In this document: in pieces, positions 7,893 to 16,665 of the stretch
How the letters are laid out: every line of letters begins with the position of its first letter
Numbering within the stretch: the first letter of the stretch is position 1
Source of the DNA: Betaproteobacteria bacterium
GTDB taxonomy: Bacteria > Pseudomonadota > Gammaproteobacteria > Burkholderiales > CAIKXV01
Direction of reading: 5' to 3'
Length of the DNA: 64,000 nucleotides
Assembly (NCBI GenBank): GCA_947458265.1
Contig: CANGYF010000001.1
Span: 124,001-188,000, forward strand
The notes under the pieces: model-generated
The model's input: only the letters and a program-made list of their open reading frames with translations
The model's database searches: none
Told to the model about the DNA's origin: nothing
Translations under genes and position numbers: made by a program

Positions 7893-9968
7893 TCAGGCCA
7901 CCGCCGCCGGCCCGGCCGAGGCCGATTCGTCCATGCCGCCGTGACGCAACAGTGCATCGATCTTCGGCTCGCGGCCGCGAAACTTGACGAAGGATTCGAG
8001 TGCCGGGCGGCTGCCGCCCTGCGCCAGCACCTCTTCCCGGAAGCGCGCGCCGATCTCCGGGTTGAGCACGCCGCGCTCCTCGAACAGGCTGTAGGCGTCG
8101 GCCGACAGCACTTCCGCCCACTTGTAGCTGTAATAGCCGGCAGCATACCCGCCGGCGAAGATGTGCGAGAAACCGTGTGCAAAACGGTTGAATTCCGGCG
8201 GATGGAGTACCGAAACCTCGCGCCGCACCTGCTCCAGCACCGCCTGCGCTGGCAGGCCGCCCTCGGCGGTAGCCGCGGCATGGATGCGCATGTCGAACAG
8301 CGCGAACTCGACCTGGCGCAGCGTCTGCAGCCCGCCCTGGAAGTTCTTCGCCGCCAGCATCCGGTCGAACAGCGCCTTGGGCATGGTCTCGCCGGTGTCG
8401 ACATGGCGGGTCAGGTGGCGCAGCACGTCCCACTCCCAGCAGAAGTTCTCCATGAACTGGCTGGGCAGTTCGACCGCATCCCATTCGACGCCGTTGATGC
8501 CGGACACGAACAGTTCGTCGATCTCGGTGAGCAGGTGGTGCAGCCCGTGCCCGAATTCGTGGAACAGCGTGACCACGTCGTCATGGGTGAACAGTGCCGG
8601 CCGCGGGGTGCCGTCAGGCCGCGGCACCGGCGCCGGGAAGTTGCAGGTCAGGTAGGCCAGCGGCAGCTGCACATCGCCGGCTACCCGGCGGCGTGCGATC
8701 GCGTCGTCCATCCAGGCACCGCCGCGCTTGGAGGCGCGTGCGTAGAGGTCGAGGTAGAAGTGGCCGATCGGCCGGCCGGAAGCATCTGCGACCTCGAAGA
8801 AGCGCACGTCGGGATGCCATTTCGGTGCGTCGCGCTCGGTGATCGACAGGCCGTAGATCGTCTCGACCACGCGGAACATGCCCGGCAGCACCTGCGGCTC
8901 GGGGAAGTACTGTTTCACCTCGTTGTCGGAGAACGCGTAGCGTTCGTTGCGCAGCTTCTCGGACACGTAGGCGAGGTCCCAGGACTGCAGGTCGTGCATG
9001 CCCAGTCGCTCGGCGGCGAAGGCGCGCAGCTCGGTGAGGTCGCGCAGTGCGAACGGACGCGCCTTGGTGGCGAGCTCGCGCAGGAAGTCGTCGACCTGTC
9101 CGGCCGAGTCGGCCATCTTCGCGGCGAGCGACAGTCCGGCGAAGTCGGGGAAGCCGAGCAGCTTCGCGAGTTCATGGCGCAGCGCCAGGATCTCGCCGAT
9201 CAGCGGGCTGTTGTCCCATTCGGGCTTGCCGTACTCGGAGGCGCGCGTCACGTAGGCGCGGTACATGCCTTCGCGCAGTTTCTGGTCGTCGGCGTACTGC
9301 ATCACCGGCATGTACGACGGCGCCTGCAGCGTGAAGCGGTAGCCCTCACGGCCTTCCGCCTTCGCCGCCTCTGCGGCCGCCTCGATCGCGTCCTCGGGCA
9401 GCCCGGCCAGCGCGGCGCGGTCGGTTTCGTAATGCGAAAACGCGTTGGTGGCATCGAGCACGTTGTCGGAGAAGCGCGAGGACAGCGTCGCCAGCCGCTC
9501 GCTGATCTCGCGGTAACGCTGCTTCTGCGCCGGCGGCAGTTCGGCGCCGGACAGGCGGAAGTCGCGCACCTCGTTCTCGATGACCTTGCGCCGCGCCGGG
9601 GACAGCGCGCCGAAGCCCGGGCTCGCGGCGAGCGCCTTGTACTTCGAGAACAGTGCCTCGTTCTGCCCGAGCTCGGTGTAGTACTCGGTGATGCGCGGCA
9701 GGTTGCCGTTATAGGCCTCGCGCAGCTCCGGGCTGTTCATCACCGCGTTCAGGTGGCCGACCAGGCCCCACGCACGGCGCAGCCGGTCGGAGGCATCTTC
9801 CAGCGGCTCGGCGAAGCTGTCCCAGCTGGGCTCGGCAGGATCGGCGGCGACGCGTGCGATTGCCTCGCGGTTCTGCGCCAGCAGCGATTCGATCGCAGGG
9901 TCGACATGCTCGACGCGGATGTCGCCGAACCGGGGCAGGCCCGACCGGTCGATGAGGGGGTTGTCCAT
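7893..9968 (-). CDS. prlC: Oligopeptidase A (M3 metallopeptidase)
   Basis: A 691-residue M3-family zinc peptidase, close to the 680 residues of E. coli OpdA/PrlC. The zinc site HEFGH is in VVTLFHEFGHGLHHLL, followed at the usual distance by the third ligand region (ELPSQFMENFCWEWDVL). Near the C-terminus the substrate-binding AGGYAAGYYSYKWAEV segment is conserved. It degrades short peptides in the cytosol, including signal-peptide remnants. The gene lies 21 bases downstream of the dihydroorotase-like gene on the same strand, suggesting it is part of one long minus-strand transcript. Confidence 0.94.
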   Translation of the reverse strand: MDNPLIDRSGLPRFGDIRVEHVDPAIESLLAQNREAIARVAADPAEPSWDSFAEPLEDASDRLRRAWGLVGHLNAVMNSPELREAYNGNLPRITEYYTELGQNEALFSKYKALAASPGFGALSPARRKVIENEVRDFRLSGAELPPAQKQRYREISERLATLSSRFSDNVLDATNAFSHYETDRAALAGLPEDAIEAAAEAAKAEGREGYRFTLQAPSYMPVMQYADDQKLREGMYRAYVTRASEYGKPEWDNSPLIGEILALRHELAKLLGFPDFAGLSLAAKMADSAGQVDDFLRELATKARPFALRDLTELRAFAAERLGMHDLQSWDLAYVSEKLRNERYAFSDNEVKQYFPEPQVLPGMFRVVETIYGLSITERDAPKWHPDVRFFEVADASGRPIGHFYLDLYARASKRGGAWMDDAIARRRVAGDVQLPLAYLTCNFPAPVPRPDGTPRPALFTHDDVVTLFHEFGHGLHHLLTEIDELFVSGINGVEWDAVELPSQFMENFCWEWDVLRHLTRHVDTGETMPKALFDRMLAAKNFQGGLQTLRQVEFALFDMRIHAAATAEGGLPAQAVLEQVRREVSVLHPPEFNRFAHGFSHIFAGGYAAGYYSYKWAEVLSADAYSLFEERGVLNPEIGARFREEVLAQGGSRPALESFVKFRGREPKIDALLRHGGMDESASAGPAAVA

Positions 9969-9989
9969 CAGGTGCTCCAGGGATCGGGG

Positions 9990-11288
9990 TCAGCCGGCGC
10001 GCGAAAAGACCGGTTCGCCGCCAACGATCGTGTGCCGTACCCGGCCCGACATCGGCAGGCCGGAGAAGGGCGTGTTCTTGCCCTGGCTTACCAGGGTTCT
10101 GGGGCCGACCACCCAGTCTTCAAGGGGGTCGAACAGGCACAGGTCGGCGGTGGCGCCGGCTTCGATCCGTCCGGCTGGCAGGCCGAGGATGCGTGCCGGG
10201 TCGCAGGTGATGCGTGCGAGCGCGGTCGGGCGGTCGACCGAGTGTTCGGCCGCCCACTTCAGCGTCAGCGGCAGCAGCAGTTCCAGCCCGGTCGCACCAG
10301 CCTCGGATTCTCCGAACGGCAGCTGCTTGGCGTCCTCGTCGACCGGCGTGTGGTCGGAACAGACCGCATCGATCGTGCCGTCGGCGAGCGCGGCGCGCAG
10401 GGCATCGCGGTCGCGCACGCTGCGCAGCGGCGGCACCAGGTGGCTGTGCGAGTCGAAGTAGCCGATGTCGATATCGCACAGGTGTACATGGTGGATCGCT
10501 ACGTCGCAGGTGATGTCGAGCCCGCTGGCGCGCGCCGCGCGCACCTGCTCGACCGCATGCGCGCTGGACAGCCGGCACAGGTGCAGCCGCGCGCCGGTCA
10601 GGCGCGCCAGCGTCACCAGCGTGTCGATCGCGATCGTCTCGGCGCACACCGGGATGCCGGACAGCCCGAGGCGGGTCGCCACCTCGCCGCTGTGCGCCAC
10701 GCCACCGCGCGCGAGGAAGGGATCCTGCGGCCGCAGCCACACCGGGAAGTCGAAGCTCGCCGCGTACTGCATCGTGCGCATCAGCACGCGCGTGTCGGTC
10801 ACCGGGTGGTCGGCCTGAGAGAACGCGACGCAGCCCGCTTCGGTGAGCTCGGCCATCTCGGTGATGCGCTCGCCACCCAGGCCCTGGGTCAGCGCGCCGA
10901 TCGGGTACACGCGCGACAGCGCGAGCGTCTGTGCCCGGTACTTCAGCATCTCGACCAGGCCGGGCTCGTCCAGCGGCGGGTCGGTGTCCGGCGGGCAGGC
11001 GAGGCTGGTGACGCCACCGGCCACCGCTGCGGCCAGTTCGGATTCGAGGGTCGCCTTGTACTCATAGCCGGGCTCGCGCAACCGTGCGGAGAGATCGACC
11101 AGGCCCGGGCATACCATCAGCCCGGTGGCATCGATGCGGCGCGCGTCGCGGAAACCGTCGGGCACCCTGCCCACCGCGCAGATGATGCCCCCGTCGATCG
11201 TCACGTCGGCCTTGAACTCACGGCAGCCGACCGGGTCGATCACCGTGCCGCCCTGGATCACCAGCGGCGCTGCTGCAGGATGCGCCAT
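9990..11288 (-). CDS. pyrX: Non-catalytic dihydroorotase-like subunit (PyrC'/PyrX)
   Basis: A 432-residue amidohydrolase-fold protein related to dihydroorotase. The first metal-binding motif, normally H-x-H in DLHVHLREPG, reads DLSARLREPG here (Ser67, Arg69), and the late IATDHAPH motif reads VCSDHTPVDE. The metal site is therefore not intact, as in the Pseudomonas PyrC' subunit that holds aspartate transcarbamoylase together without having activity of its own. It starts one base after the pyrB stop, so tight co-translation with its partner is expected. A catalytic PyrC must be elsewhere in the genome. Confidence 0.9.
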   Translation of the reverse strand: MAHPAAAPLVIQGGTVIDPVGCREFKADVTIDGGIICAVGRVPDGFRDARRIDATGLMVCPGLVDLSARLREPGYEYKATLESELAAAVAGGVTSLACPPDTDPPLDEPGLVEMLKYRAQTLALSRVYPIGALTQGLGGERITEMAELTEAGCVAFSQADHPVTDTRVLMRTMQYAASFDFPVWLRPQDPFLARGGVAHSGEVATRLGLSGIPVCAETIAIDTLVTLARLTGARLHLCRLSSAHAVEQVRAARASGLDITCDVAIHHVHLCDIDIGYFDSHSHLVPPLRSVRDRDALRAALADGTIDAVCSDHTPVDEDAKQLPFGESEAGATGLELLLPLTLKWAAEHSVDRPTALARITCDPARILGLPAGRIEAGATADLCLFDPLEDWVVGPRTLVSQGKNTPFSGLPMSGRVRHTIVGGEPVFSRAG

Positions 11289-11289
11289 C

Positions 11290-12246
11290 TCAGCCCACCC
11301 CCAGAATCGACATTACCGCCATGCGTACCGCGATGCCGAAGGTCACCTGCGGCAGGATCACCGACTGCGAGCCGTCGGCGACGCTCGATTCGATCTCGAC
11401 GCCGCGGTTCATCGGCCCGGGGTGAAGCACGATCGCATCGGGCTTCGCGAGTGCGAGCCGCTCGGCAGTGAGTCCATAGCTCTTGTAGTACTCCTGTGCG
11501 CTGGGCAGCAGGCCGCCGTCCATGCGTTCGTTCTGCAGCCTGAGCATCGACACCACGTCGACGCCCTTGAGCGCCTCTTCCATCCGGTGGAACACGCGCA
11601 CGCCCATACGCGCGAACGAGTCCGGCACCAGCGTCTTCGGACCTACGACCCGGATCTCGGGTACGCCGAGGATCGACAGCGCATGGATCTGCGAGCGCGC
11701 CACGCGCGAATGCAGCACGTCGCCGACGATCGCCACCGTGAGCCCGGTGAACGACTGCTTGTAGTGGCGGATCGTGTACATGTCGAGCAGCGCCTGCGTC
11801 GGGTGCTGGTGGCGCCCATCGCCGGCGTTGATCACGCTGATGCCCTCACGCAAATGGCTGGCGATCAGGAACGGAGCGCCGCTCTGCGCATGGCGCACCA
11901 CGAACATGTCGGCGTCCATCGCCGACAGGTTGGAGATGGTATCGAGCAGCGACTCGCCCTTGCTCGCCGAGCTGGCGTTGATGTTCAGGTTGATCACGTC
12001 GGCGGACAGGCGCTTGGCGGCGATCTCGAAGGTGGTGCGGGTGCGCGTCGAGTTCTCGAAGAACAGGTTGAACACGCTCTTTCCGCGCAGCACCGGCACC
12101 TTCTTCACCTCGCGTTCGGTGACGCTCACGAAGGGGCGGGCGGTGTCGAGGATGTTCACCAGCACATCCCGGGGCAGGCCTTCTATCGACAGCAGGTGCC
12201 GGAGCGCACCGTGCGCATCGAGCTGTGGATTGCGGGTCATGGTCAT
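11290..12246 (-). CDS. pyrB: Aspartate carbamoyltransferase catalytic subunit
   Basis: A 318-residue transcarbamoylase catalysing the committed step of pyrimidine synthesis (carbamoyl phosphate plus L-aspartate to carbamoyl aspartate). The carbamoyl-phosphate loop [13 protein letters not shown], the HPTQALLD motif and the aspartate-loop HPGPMNRG are all intact. ATG 12246 and ATG 12240 are both possible starts. It sits between pyrR (57-base gap) and the non-catalytic dihydroorotase, the arrangement of the dodecameric PyrB-PyrC' ATCase class. Confidence 0.96.
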   Translation of the reverse strand: MTMTRNPQLDAHGALRHLLSIEGLPRDVLVNILDTARPFVSVTEREVKKVPVLRGKSVFNLFFENSTRTRTTFEIAAKRLSADVINLNINASSASKGESLLDTISNLSAMDADMFVVRHAQSGAPFLIASHLREGISVINAGDGRHQHPTQALLDMYTIRHYKQSFTGLTVAIVGDVLHSRVARSQIHALSILGVPEIRVVGPKTLVPDSFARMGVRVFHRMEEALKGVDVVSMLRLQNERMDGGLLPSAQEYYKSYGLTAERLALAKPDAIVLHPGPMNRGVEIESSVADGSQSVILPQVTFGIAVRMAVMSILGVG

Positions 12247-12303
12247 CCTGTGCGTGGCGCTTCGGATCCGTGGATGTATGTGGCGGCGCGTCAGATTGCA
12301 GCG

Positions 12304-12873
12304 TCAGGTGGCAGATTCGCGCGGCCCGCTGCGCGGCTGCACCTTCAGCAGCAGCGTGTCGGCATGCGCGCCGCTGGCGCAGCGGTCGAGCACGATCTCG
12401 CGGTCGGTCTGCAGATCGACGTGCGCACCGAGGAAGGTGGCGGCCACCGGCAGGTGGCGCCCGCCGCGGTCGAGCAGCGCCGCCAGCCGGATGCGCTCGG
12501 GGCGCCCGTAGTCGAACAGTTCGTTCATCGCGGCGCGGATCGTGCGCCCGGTGTGCAGCACGTCGTCGACCAGCAGGATGTCGGCGCCGGCGACCTCGAA
12601 CGGGATCATCGAGGCGCGCATGCGCATGCGCAGCCCGGAGGTCTCGATGTCGTCGCGGTGCAGGCCGACGTCGATGGTGCCCAGCGGCAGCGCGAGGCCG
12701 AGCACCCGGTGCAGGCGCTCGGCGATCCAGACCCCGCCGCTGTGTATGCCGACCATCGCGCAGCGTGCCGGGTCGACCTGCGTGCGGATCTGCTCGACCA
12801 GCGCATCCAGCAGTGTGTCGACCGCCGGCAGCGCGGACGGATCGACCGACGGGAAGGTGGGCTGGGTACTCAT
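12304..12873 (-). CDS. pyrR: PyrR regulator / uracil phosphoribosyltransferase
   Basis: A 189-residue type I phosphoribosyltransferase. The PRPP-binding signature is DILLVDDVLHTGRTIRAAM, and CAMVGIHSGGVWIAERL forms the N-terminal PRTase strand. PyrR proteins convert uracil to UMP and, in many bacteria, regulate pyr mRNA. The start overlaps the ruvX stop by four bases (ATGA). No obvious attenuator hairpin was seen in the short pyrR-pyrB gap, so an RNA-binding role here is unproven. Confidence 0.93.
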   Translation of the reverse strand: MSTQPTFPSVDPSALPAVDTLLDALVEQIRTQVDPARCAMVGIHSGGVWIAERLHRVLGLALPLGTIDVGLHRDDIETSGLRMRMRASMIPFEVAGADILLVDDVLHTGRTIRAAMNELFDYGRPERIRLAALLDRGGRHLPVAATFLGAHVDLQTDREIVLDRCASGAHADTLLLKVQPRSGPRESAT

Positions 12874-13295
12874 CGGGCCTCGAGGAAGTCGCGCAGGATG
12901 ATGAAGGCAGCATGCGCATCGACCAGGTCGGTGCGGCGCTGGCGATCCAGGCCGGCCTCGCGCAGCGTCGCCTCGGCATCGACCGAGGTCAGCCGTTCGT
13001 CGACCTCGTCCACCGGCAGCGCATGCCGGCGCGACAGCGCGCGGCCGAACGCGCGCGCCGAGCGCGTCATCTGGTGTTCCGCGCCGTCAAGGGACCGCGG
13101 TACGCCGACCACCAGCCGCGCCGGTCGCCATTCCTCGACCAGCGCGGTGATCTTCGCTTCGGAGGCGGCACGGTCGCTGGCGTCGATGGTGGTCAGCGGA
13201 TGGGCCGAGCGCTGGCCGAGGTCGCCGACCGCGACGCCGATCCGCCGCGTACCGTAGTCGAACGCCAGCACGGTGCCGGTGGTGGCCTCATGCAT
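12870..13295 (-). CDS. ruvX: Putative pre-16S rRNA nuclease / Holliday junction resolvase-like YqgF
   Basis: A 141-residue RNase H-fold protein of the YqgF/RuvX family, which processes the 16S rRNA 5' end. The first acidic motif is [16 protein letters not shown], followed by [18 protein letters not shown] and the final acidic [10 protein letters not shown]. The open frame extends farther upstream, but ATG 13295 fits the family N-terminus and overlaps the algH stop by eight bases, as is usual for the algH-ruvX pair. The downstream end overlaps pyrR by four bases. Confidence 0.92.
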   Translation of the reverse strand: MHEATTGTVLAFDYGTRRIGVAVGDLGQRSAHPLTTIDASDRAASEAKITALVEEWRPARLVVGVPRSLDGAEHQMTRSARAFGRALSRRHALPVDEVDERLTSVDAEATLREAGLDRQRRTDLVDAHAAFIILRDFLEAR

Positions 13296-13854
13296 GGCCG
13301 GCCTGCTCCGACAGGCGCGAAAGATCGATGCCGAGCAGCCCGAGCGCGCCGGACATGCGCCCTTCCGGTGGCGTGTCGAACAGCGTGCCGGCGTCGGCGT
13401 CCACGGTGAGCCAGGCGTTCTGCCGGATCTCGTTCTCGAGCTGGCCGGCGGACCAGCCGGCATAGCCGATGGTGATCAGCACCTGCGCCGGGCCCTCGCC
13501 CTGACCGAGGGCGGTCAGGATGTCCTTCGACGTGGTGAGGCCGATGTCGTTGCGCACCTGTAGCGTCGACTGCCAGCTGCCGATCGGCTTGTGCAGCACG
13601 AAGCCCCGGTCGACCTGGACCGGGCCGCCGTAGTGCACCGGCAGCCCCCGCAGCCGCGGCGATTCGAGCGGGATGTCGACCTGTTCGAACAGACCCTGCA
13701 AAGTCATGTCGGTCGGACGATTGACCACCACGCCGAGCGCGCCCTTCTCGTTGTGCTCGCAGATGTAGGTGACCGTCTTCGAGAAATTCGGATCGGCCAT
13801 GGCGGGCATGGCGATCAGGAAGTGGCCGGTCAGGTTGATCGTTTCGATGGGCAT
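13288..13854 (-). CDS. algH: YqgE/AlgH family protein
   Basis: A 188-residue UPF0301 protein. The N-terminus [14 protein letters not shown], the [20 protein letters not shown] core and the late [14 protein letters not shown] motif are all diagnostic. The biochemical role is unresolved; it was named from an alginate regulation phenotype in Pseudomonas and is nearly always next to ruvX. It is the first gene of the minus-strand run algH-ruvX-pyrR-pyrB-pyrX and faces the photolyase gene, so the promoters of both must lie within 13855-13974. Confidence 0.94.
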   Translation of the reverse strand: MPIETINLTGHFLIAMPAMADPNFSKTVTYICEHNEKGALGVVVNRPTDMTLQGLFEQVDIPLESPRLRGLPVHYGGPVQVDRGFVLHKPIGSWQSTLQVRNDIGLTTSKDILTALGQGEGPAQVLITIGYAGWSAGQLENEIRQNAWLTVDADAGTLFDTPPEGRMSGALGLLGIDLSRLSEQAGHA

Positions 13855-13974
13855 TGGACGTGGTCAGGCGGAGTCACGATTGTAATCGCCGCACCGGGCC
13901 TCCACAATTCGGTCCCTTTGCCTATGGTGCGGCATGGTGAAGCGACGGCTGCCCGTCCGCAGCACCACCCGCCG

Positions 13975-15444
13975 ATGCCCGTGAGAACGCTCGACAGCGC
14001 CCTGTTCTGGTTCCGCCGTGACCTGCGTACGGGGGATAACGCAGCGCTTTGCGCGGCGCTCGCGGCCGCAGGGCGGGTCTGGTGCGTGTTCGTGCATGAC
14101 CGGGCCATCCTCGACCTGCTCCCGTCGCGCGCCGACCGGCGGGTCGAGTTCATCGGCCAGAGCCTGCTGGAACTGGACGCGCGCCTGGCGGCGGCCGGCG
14201 GCGGGTTGATCACCTGCCACCACGACGCGCGCGAGGCGATCCCGGCGCTCGCGCGGCAACTCGGCGTGCAGGCGGTGTTCGCCAACCACGACTACGAGCC
14301 GGAAGCGATCGAGCGCGACCGATCGGTTGCCGAGGCGCTGGCCGCTGCCGGCATTGCGTTCGAGACCCGCAAGGATCAGGTCGTGTTCGAGCGCCGGGAG
14401 GTCCTCACCGGTGCCGGCACCGTGTTCGGGGTGTTCACGCCCTATCGCAACGCCTGGCTGAAGAAGCTCGGCGAGTCCGGCGCCCGCGAACTGGCCGAAG
14501 CGGCATTCGCGCCCGCGTCCGGCCAACTGCAGCCGCTGCCGGCCGGTGCGCAGCGTCCGTCCGACCTGCCGCTGGAGGCGATCGGTTTCGAGCGTACGAA
14601 CCTGTCCGCGCTCGAGATCCCGGCCGGCGAGAGCGGCGCGCGCACGCTGCTCGATGCGTTCCTGACGCGCATCGACGGTTACCACGAGCGGCGCGACTTC
14701 CCGGCGGTGAAGGGCCCGTCCTACCTGTCGGTGCACCTGCGCTTCGGTACGGTGTCGATCCGCGAACTGGCGCGGCTCGCGTACGAGCGCACGGCGGCCA
14801 GGGGCGGCACGAGCGAAGGCGCGCGGGTGTGGCTGTCGGAGCTGGTCTGGCGCGACTTCTACTTCATGATCCTGTCCCAGCATCCGCACGTGGTGGGCGG
14901 CTCGTGGAAGCGCGAGTACGACCGCCTCGCGTTCGAGGACGACCCGGCGCTGTTCGCCGCATGGTGCGAGGCACGTACCGGCTACCCGATCGTCGACGCG
15001 GCGATGCGCCAGATCAACCAGACGGGCTACATGCACAACCGGTTGCGCATGATCGTCGCCTCCTTCCTGGTGAAGGACCTGCTGGTCGACTGGCGTCAGG
15101 GCGAGCGCTATTTCGCCGAGCACCTGAACGACTTCGACCTTTCGGCCAACAACGGCGGCTGGCAATGGGCCGCCTCGACCGGTTGCGATGCACAGCCGTA
15201 CTTCCGCATCTTCAATCCGGTGAGCCAGTCCGAGCGCTTCGATGCCGAGGGCAAGTTCATCCGCCGCTACCTGCCCGAGCTGGCGAAGGTGCCGGCGAAA
15301 TACATACACGCCCCGTGGACGATGCCGGCGCTCGAGCAGCAGATGGCCGGCTGCACGATCGGCCGCGACTATCCGCAGCCGGTGGTCGACCACGCCGAGC
15401 GACGGCTGAAGGCGCTGGCGCTGTACAAGGCGGTGAAGGGCTGA
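13975..15444 (+). CDS. phrB: Deoxyribodipyrimidine photo-lyase
   Basis: A 489-residue class I CPD photolyase. An N-terminal alpha/beta antenna domain (ALFWFRRDLRTGDNAAL) is followed by the FAD-binding helical domain with LSELVWRDFYFMIL, TGYPIVDAAMRQI, GYMHNRLRM and the NNGGWQWAASTGCDAQPYF cluster that supplies the FAD pocket and the electron-transfer tryptophans. It uses blue light to split cyclobutane pyrimidine dimers. The frame is open upstream, but ATG 13975 (MPVRTLDS) places the first strand where the family has it. No strong ribosome site was seen, so the start is the least certain part. Confidence 0.94.
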   Translation: MPVRTLDSALFWFRRDLRTGDNAALCAALAAAGRVWCVFVHDRAILDLLPSRADRRVEFIGQSLLELDARLAAAGGGLITCHHDAREAIPALARQLGVQAVFANHDYEPEAIERDRSVAEALAAAGIAFETRKDQVVFERREVLTGAGTVFGVFTPYRNAWLKKLGESGARELAEAAFAPASGQLQPLPAGAQRPSDLPLEAIGFERTNLSALEIPAGESGARTLLDAFLTRIDGYHERRDFPAVKGPSYLSVHLRFGTVSIRELARLAYERTAARGGTSEGARVWLSELVWRDFYFMILSQHPHVVGGSWKREYDRLAFEDDPALFAAWCEARTGYPIVDAAMRQINQTGYMHNRLRMIVASFLVKDLLVDWRQGERYFAEHLNDFDLSANNGGWQWAASTGCDAQPYFRIFNPVSQSERFDAEGKFIRRYLPELAKVPAKYIHAPWTMPALEQQMAGCTIGRDYPQPVVDHAERRLKALALYKAVKG

Positions 15445-15654
15445 AGCTGCGCGCGCTACCGCGGTGCCTTGCCCGGCTGCTGCCCGCGCGCAATACTCGG
15501 CGCTTCCAACTGTCGCAGGCGAGGCACAGCGGTGCTCGGACACTACGGTCGATCCTGAGTCGAGCACCCCAGGTGAATTCGGCAAGATCATCGATGGACG
15601 ACCTCGTCCTTTTCCGGCGCATCGCGCGCGAAGCGAACATCAAGGCAGACTGAG

Positions 15655-16647
15655 TTGACCGAACCGGAAACGAAGGTCCCATCGACAGTGTCGCTGAAGG
15701 ACCTGTGCAATGGCCCGAACACCTTCATGGGCGTGCCCTACGCGACCGAGATCGCCGGTGCCCATGCGGCGGTGCTCGGCATCCCGTTCGATGTCGGCAC
15801 GCATGCGTTCCGCGTCGGTGCGCGCCAGGGCCCGACCTCGATCCGCGAGCAGTCGCGGCTGATGCGCCACTGGAACCCGGAGTTCGCCGACTTCCCGGTC
15901 GCCGAGAAGCTGGGCCTGGTCGACGTGGGCGACGTGAAGCTGGTGCCGTCGAAGACGCATGCTGCGTTCGCGCAGATCGAGGCTGCAGTCGGTGCGATCG
16001 TCGACGGCGGTGCGGTGCCGATCACCATGGGCGCCGACGGCAGCATCTCGCTGCCAGTGATTCGCGCGGTCGGGCGGCGCCACCGCGGCATGGCGGTGCT
16101 GCACATCGATTCGCATACCGACAGCGCGTTGCCGCCCGGGCCGGACGAGCACAACGCGGGCACGCAGTTCCACTATGCCGCCGTCGAGGAACTGGTCGAC
16201 ACCACCAACAGCTGGCATGTCGGCGTGCGCGGCACGGTGTTCCGGCCCGGGGGCTTCGGCCACACGAACGAGCTCGGCTACAACATCGTCACGATGAACC
16301 AGCTGATGGCGCGCGGCATCCCGGCGGTGATGGCCGACCTGCGGCAGAAGCTGGAAGGCCGGCCGGTCTACCTGTGCCTCGACATGGATGCGTTCGATCC
16401 GTCGTGTGCGCCCGGCGTCTGTGCGCCGAGCTGGGGTGGCCTGTCCGCGCGCGAGGGTATCGACATGTTCCGCCGGCTGCACGGCCTGGACATCGTCGCG
16501 GTCGACGTGAACACCGTGAGCCCGCCGCACGATGTGTCCGGCATGGCGGCGTTCCTGGCGGCGAACATGATGTTCGAGGGCATGATGCTGGTGGCCGCGC
16601 GCCGCTTCCCGGACGAGGTGCGCCGCTTCGAACTGGCTGGCGCATGA
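15655..16647 (+). CDS. Agmatinase-family ureohydrolase with a missing metal ligand
   Basis: A 330-residue arginase/agmatinase-fold protein starting at TTG 15655 (AAGG nine bases upstream); the first ATG in frame is at 15727. Of the dimanganese ligands, the HIDSHTDS motif (normally H-x-D-A-H-x-D) and LDMDAFDPSCAPG are present. The motif that is normally GGDHS reads GADGS (residues 126-130), so the first metal-ligand histidine is replaced by Gly129. Loss of this residue usually cripples the dimetal site, so the protein may act on another substrate or use one metal. It is followed at 18 bases by a membrane protein gene. Confidence 0.83.
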   Translation: MTEPETKVPSTVSLKDLCNGPNTFMGVPYATEIAGAHAAVLGIPFDVGTHAFRVGARQGPTSIREQSRLMRHWNPEFADFPVAEKLGLVDVGDVKLVPSKTHAAFAQIEAAVGAIVDGGAVPITMGADGSISLPVIRAVGRRHRGMAVLHIDSHTDSALPPGPDEHNAGTQFHYAAVEELVDTTNSWHVGVRGTVFRPGGFGHTNELGYNIVTMNQLMARGIPAVMADLRQKLEGRPVYLCLDMDAFDPSCAPGVCAPSWGGLSAREGIDMFRRLHGLDIVAVDVNTVSPPHDVSGMAAFLAANMMFEGMMLVAARRFPDEVRRFELAGA

Positions 16648-16665
16648 GGACAGGCTGAACACACC

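Noticed and set aside
7668-11471. A 1267-codon open frame on the plus strand across prlC and pyrX
   Set aside because: It is antisense to two well-conserved genes, is rich in Arg/His/Gln/Ala without any recognisable motif, and results from the high GC content, which suppresses stops.
11125-13257. A 710-codon plus-strand frame opposite pyrB, pyrR and ruvX
   Set aside because: It spans three real genes on the other strand and has no family-like segment.
15594-15653. A 19-codon frame (MDDLVLFRRIAREANIKAD) just before the ureohydrolase
   Set aside because: It could be a leader peptide, but has no ribosome site and no sign of regulation such as a hairpin or repeated codons.
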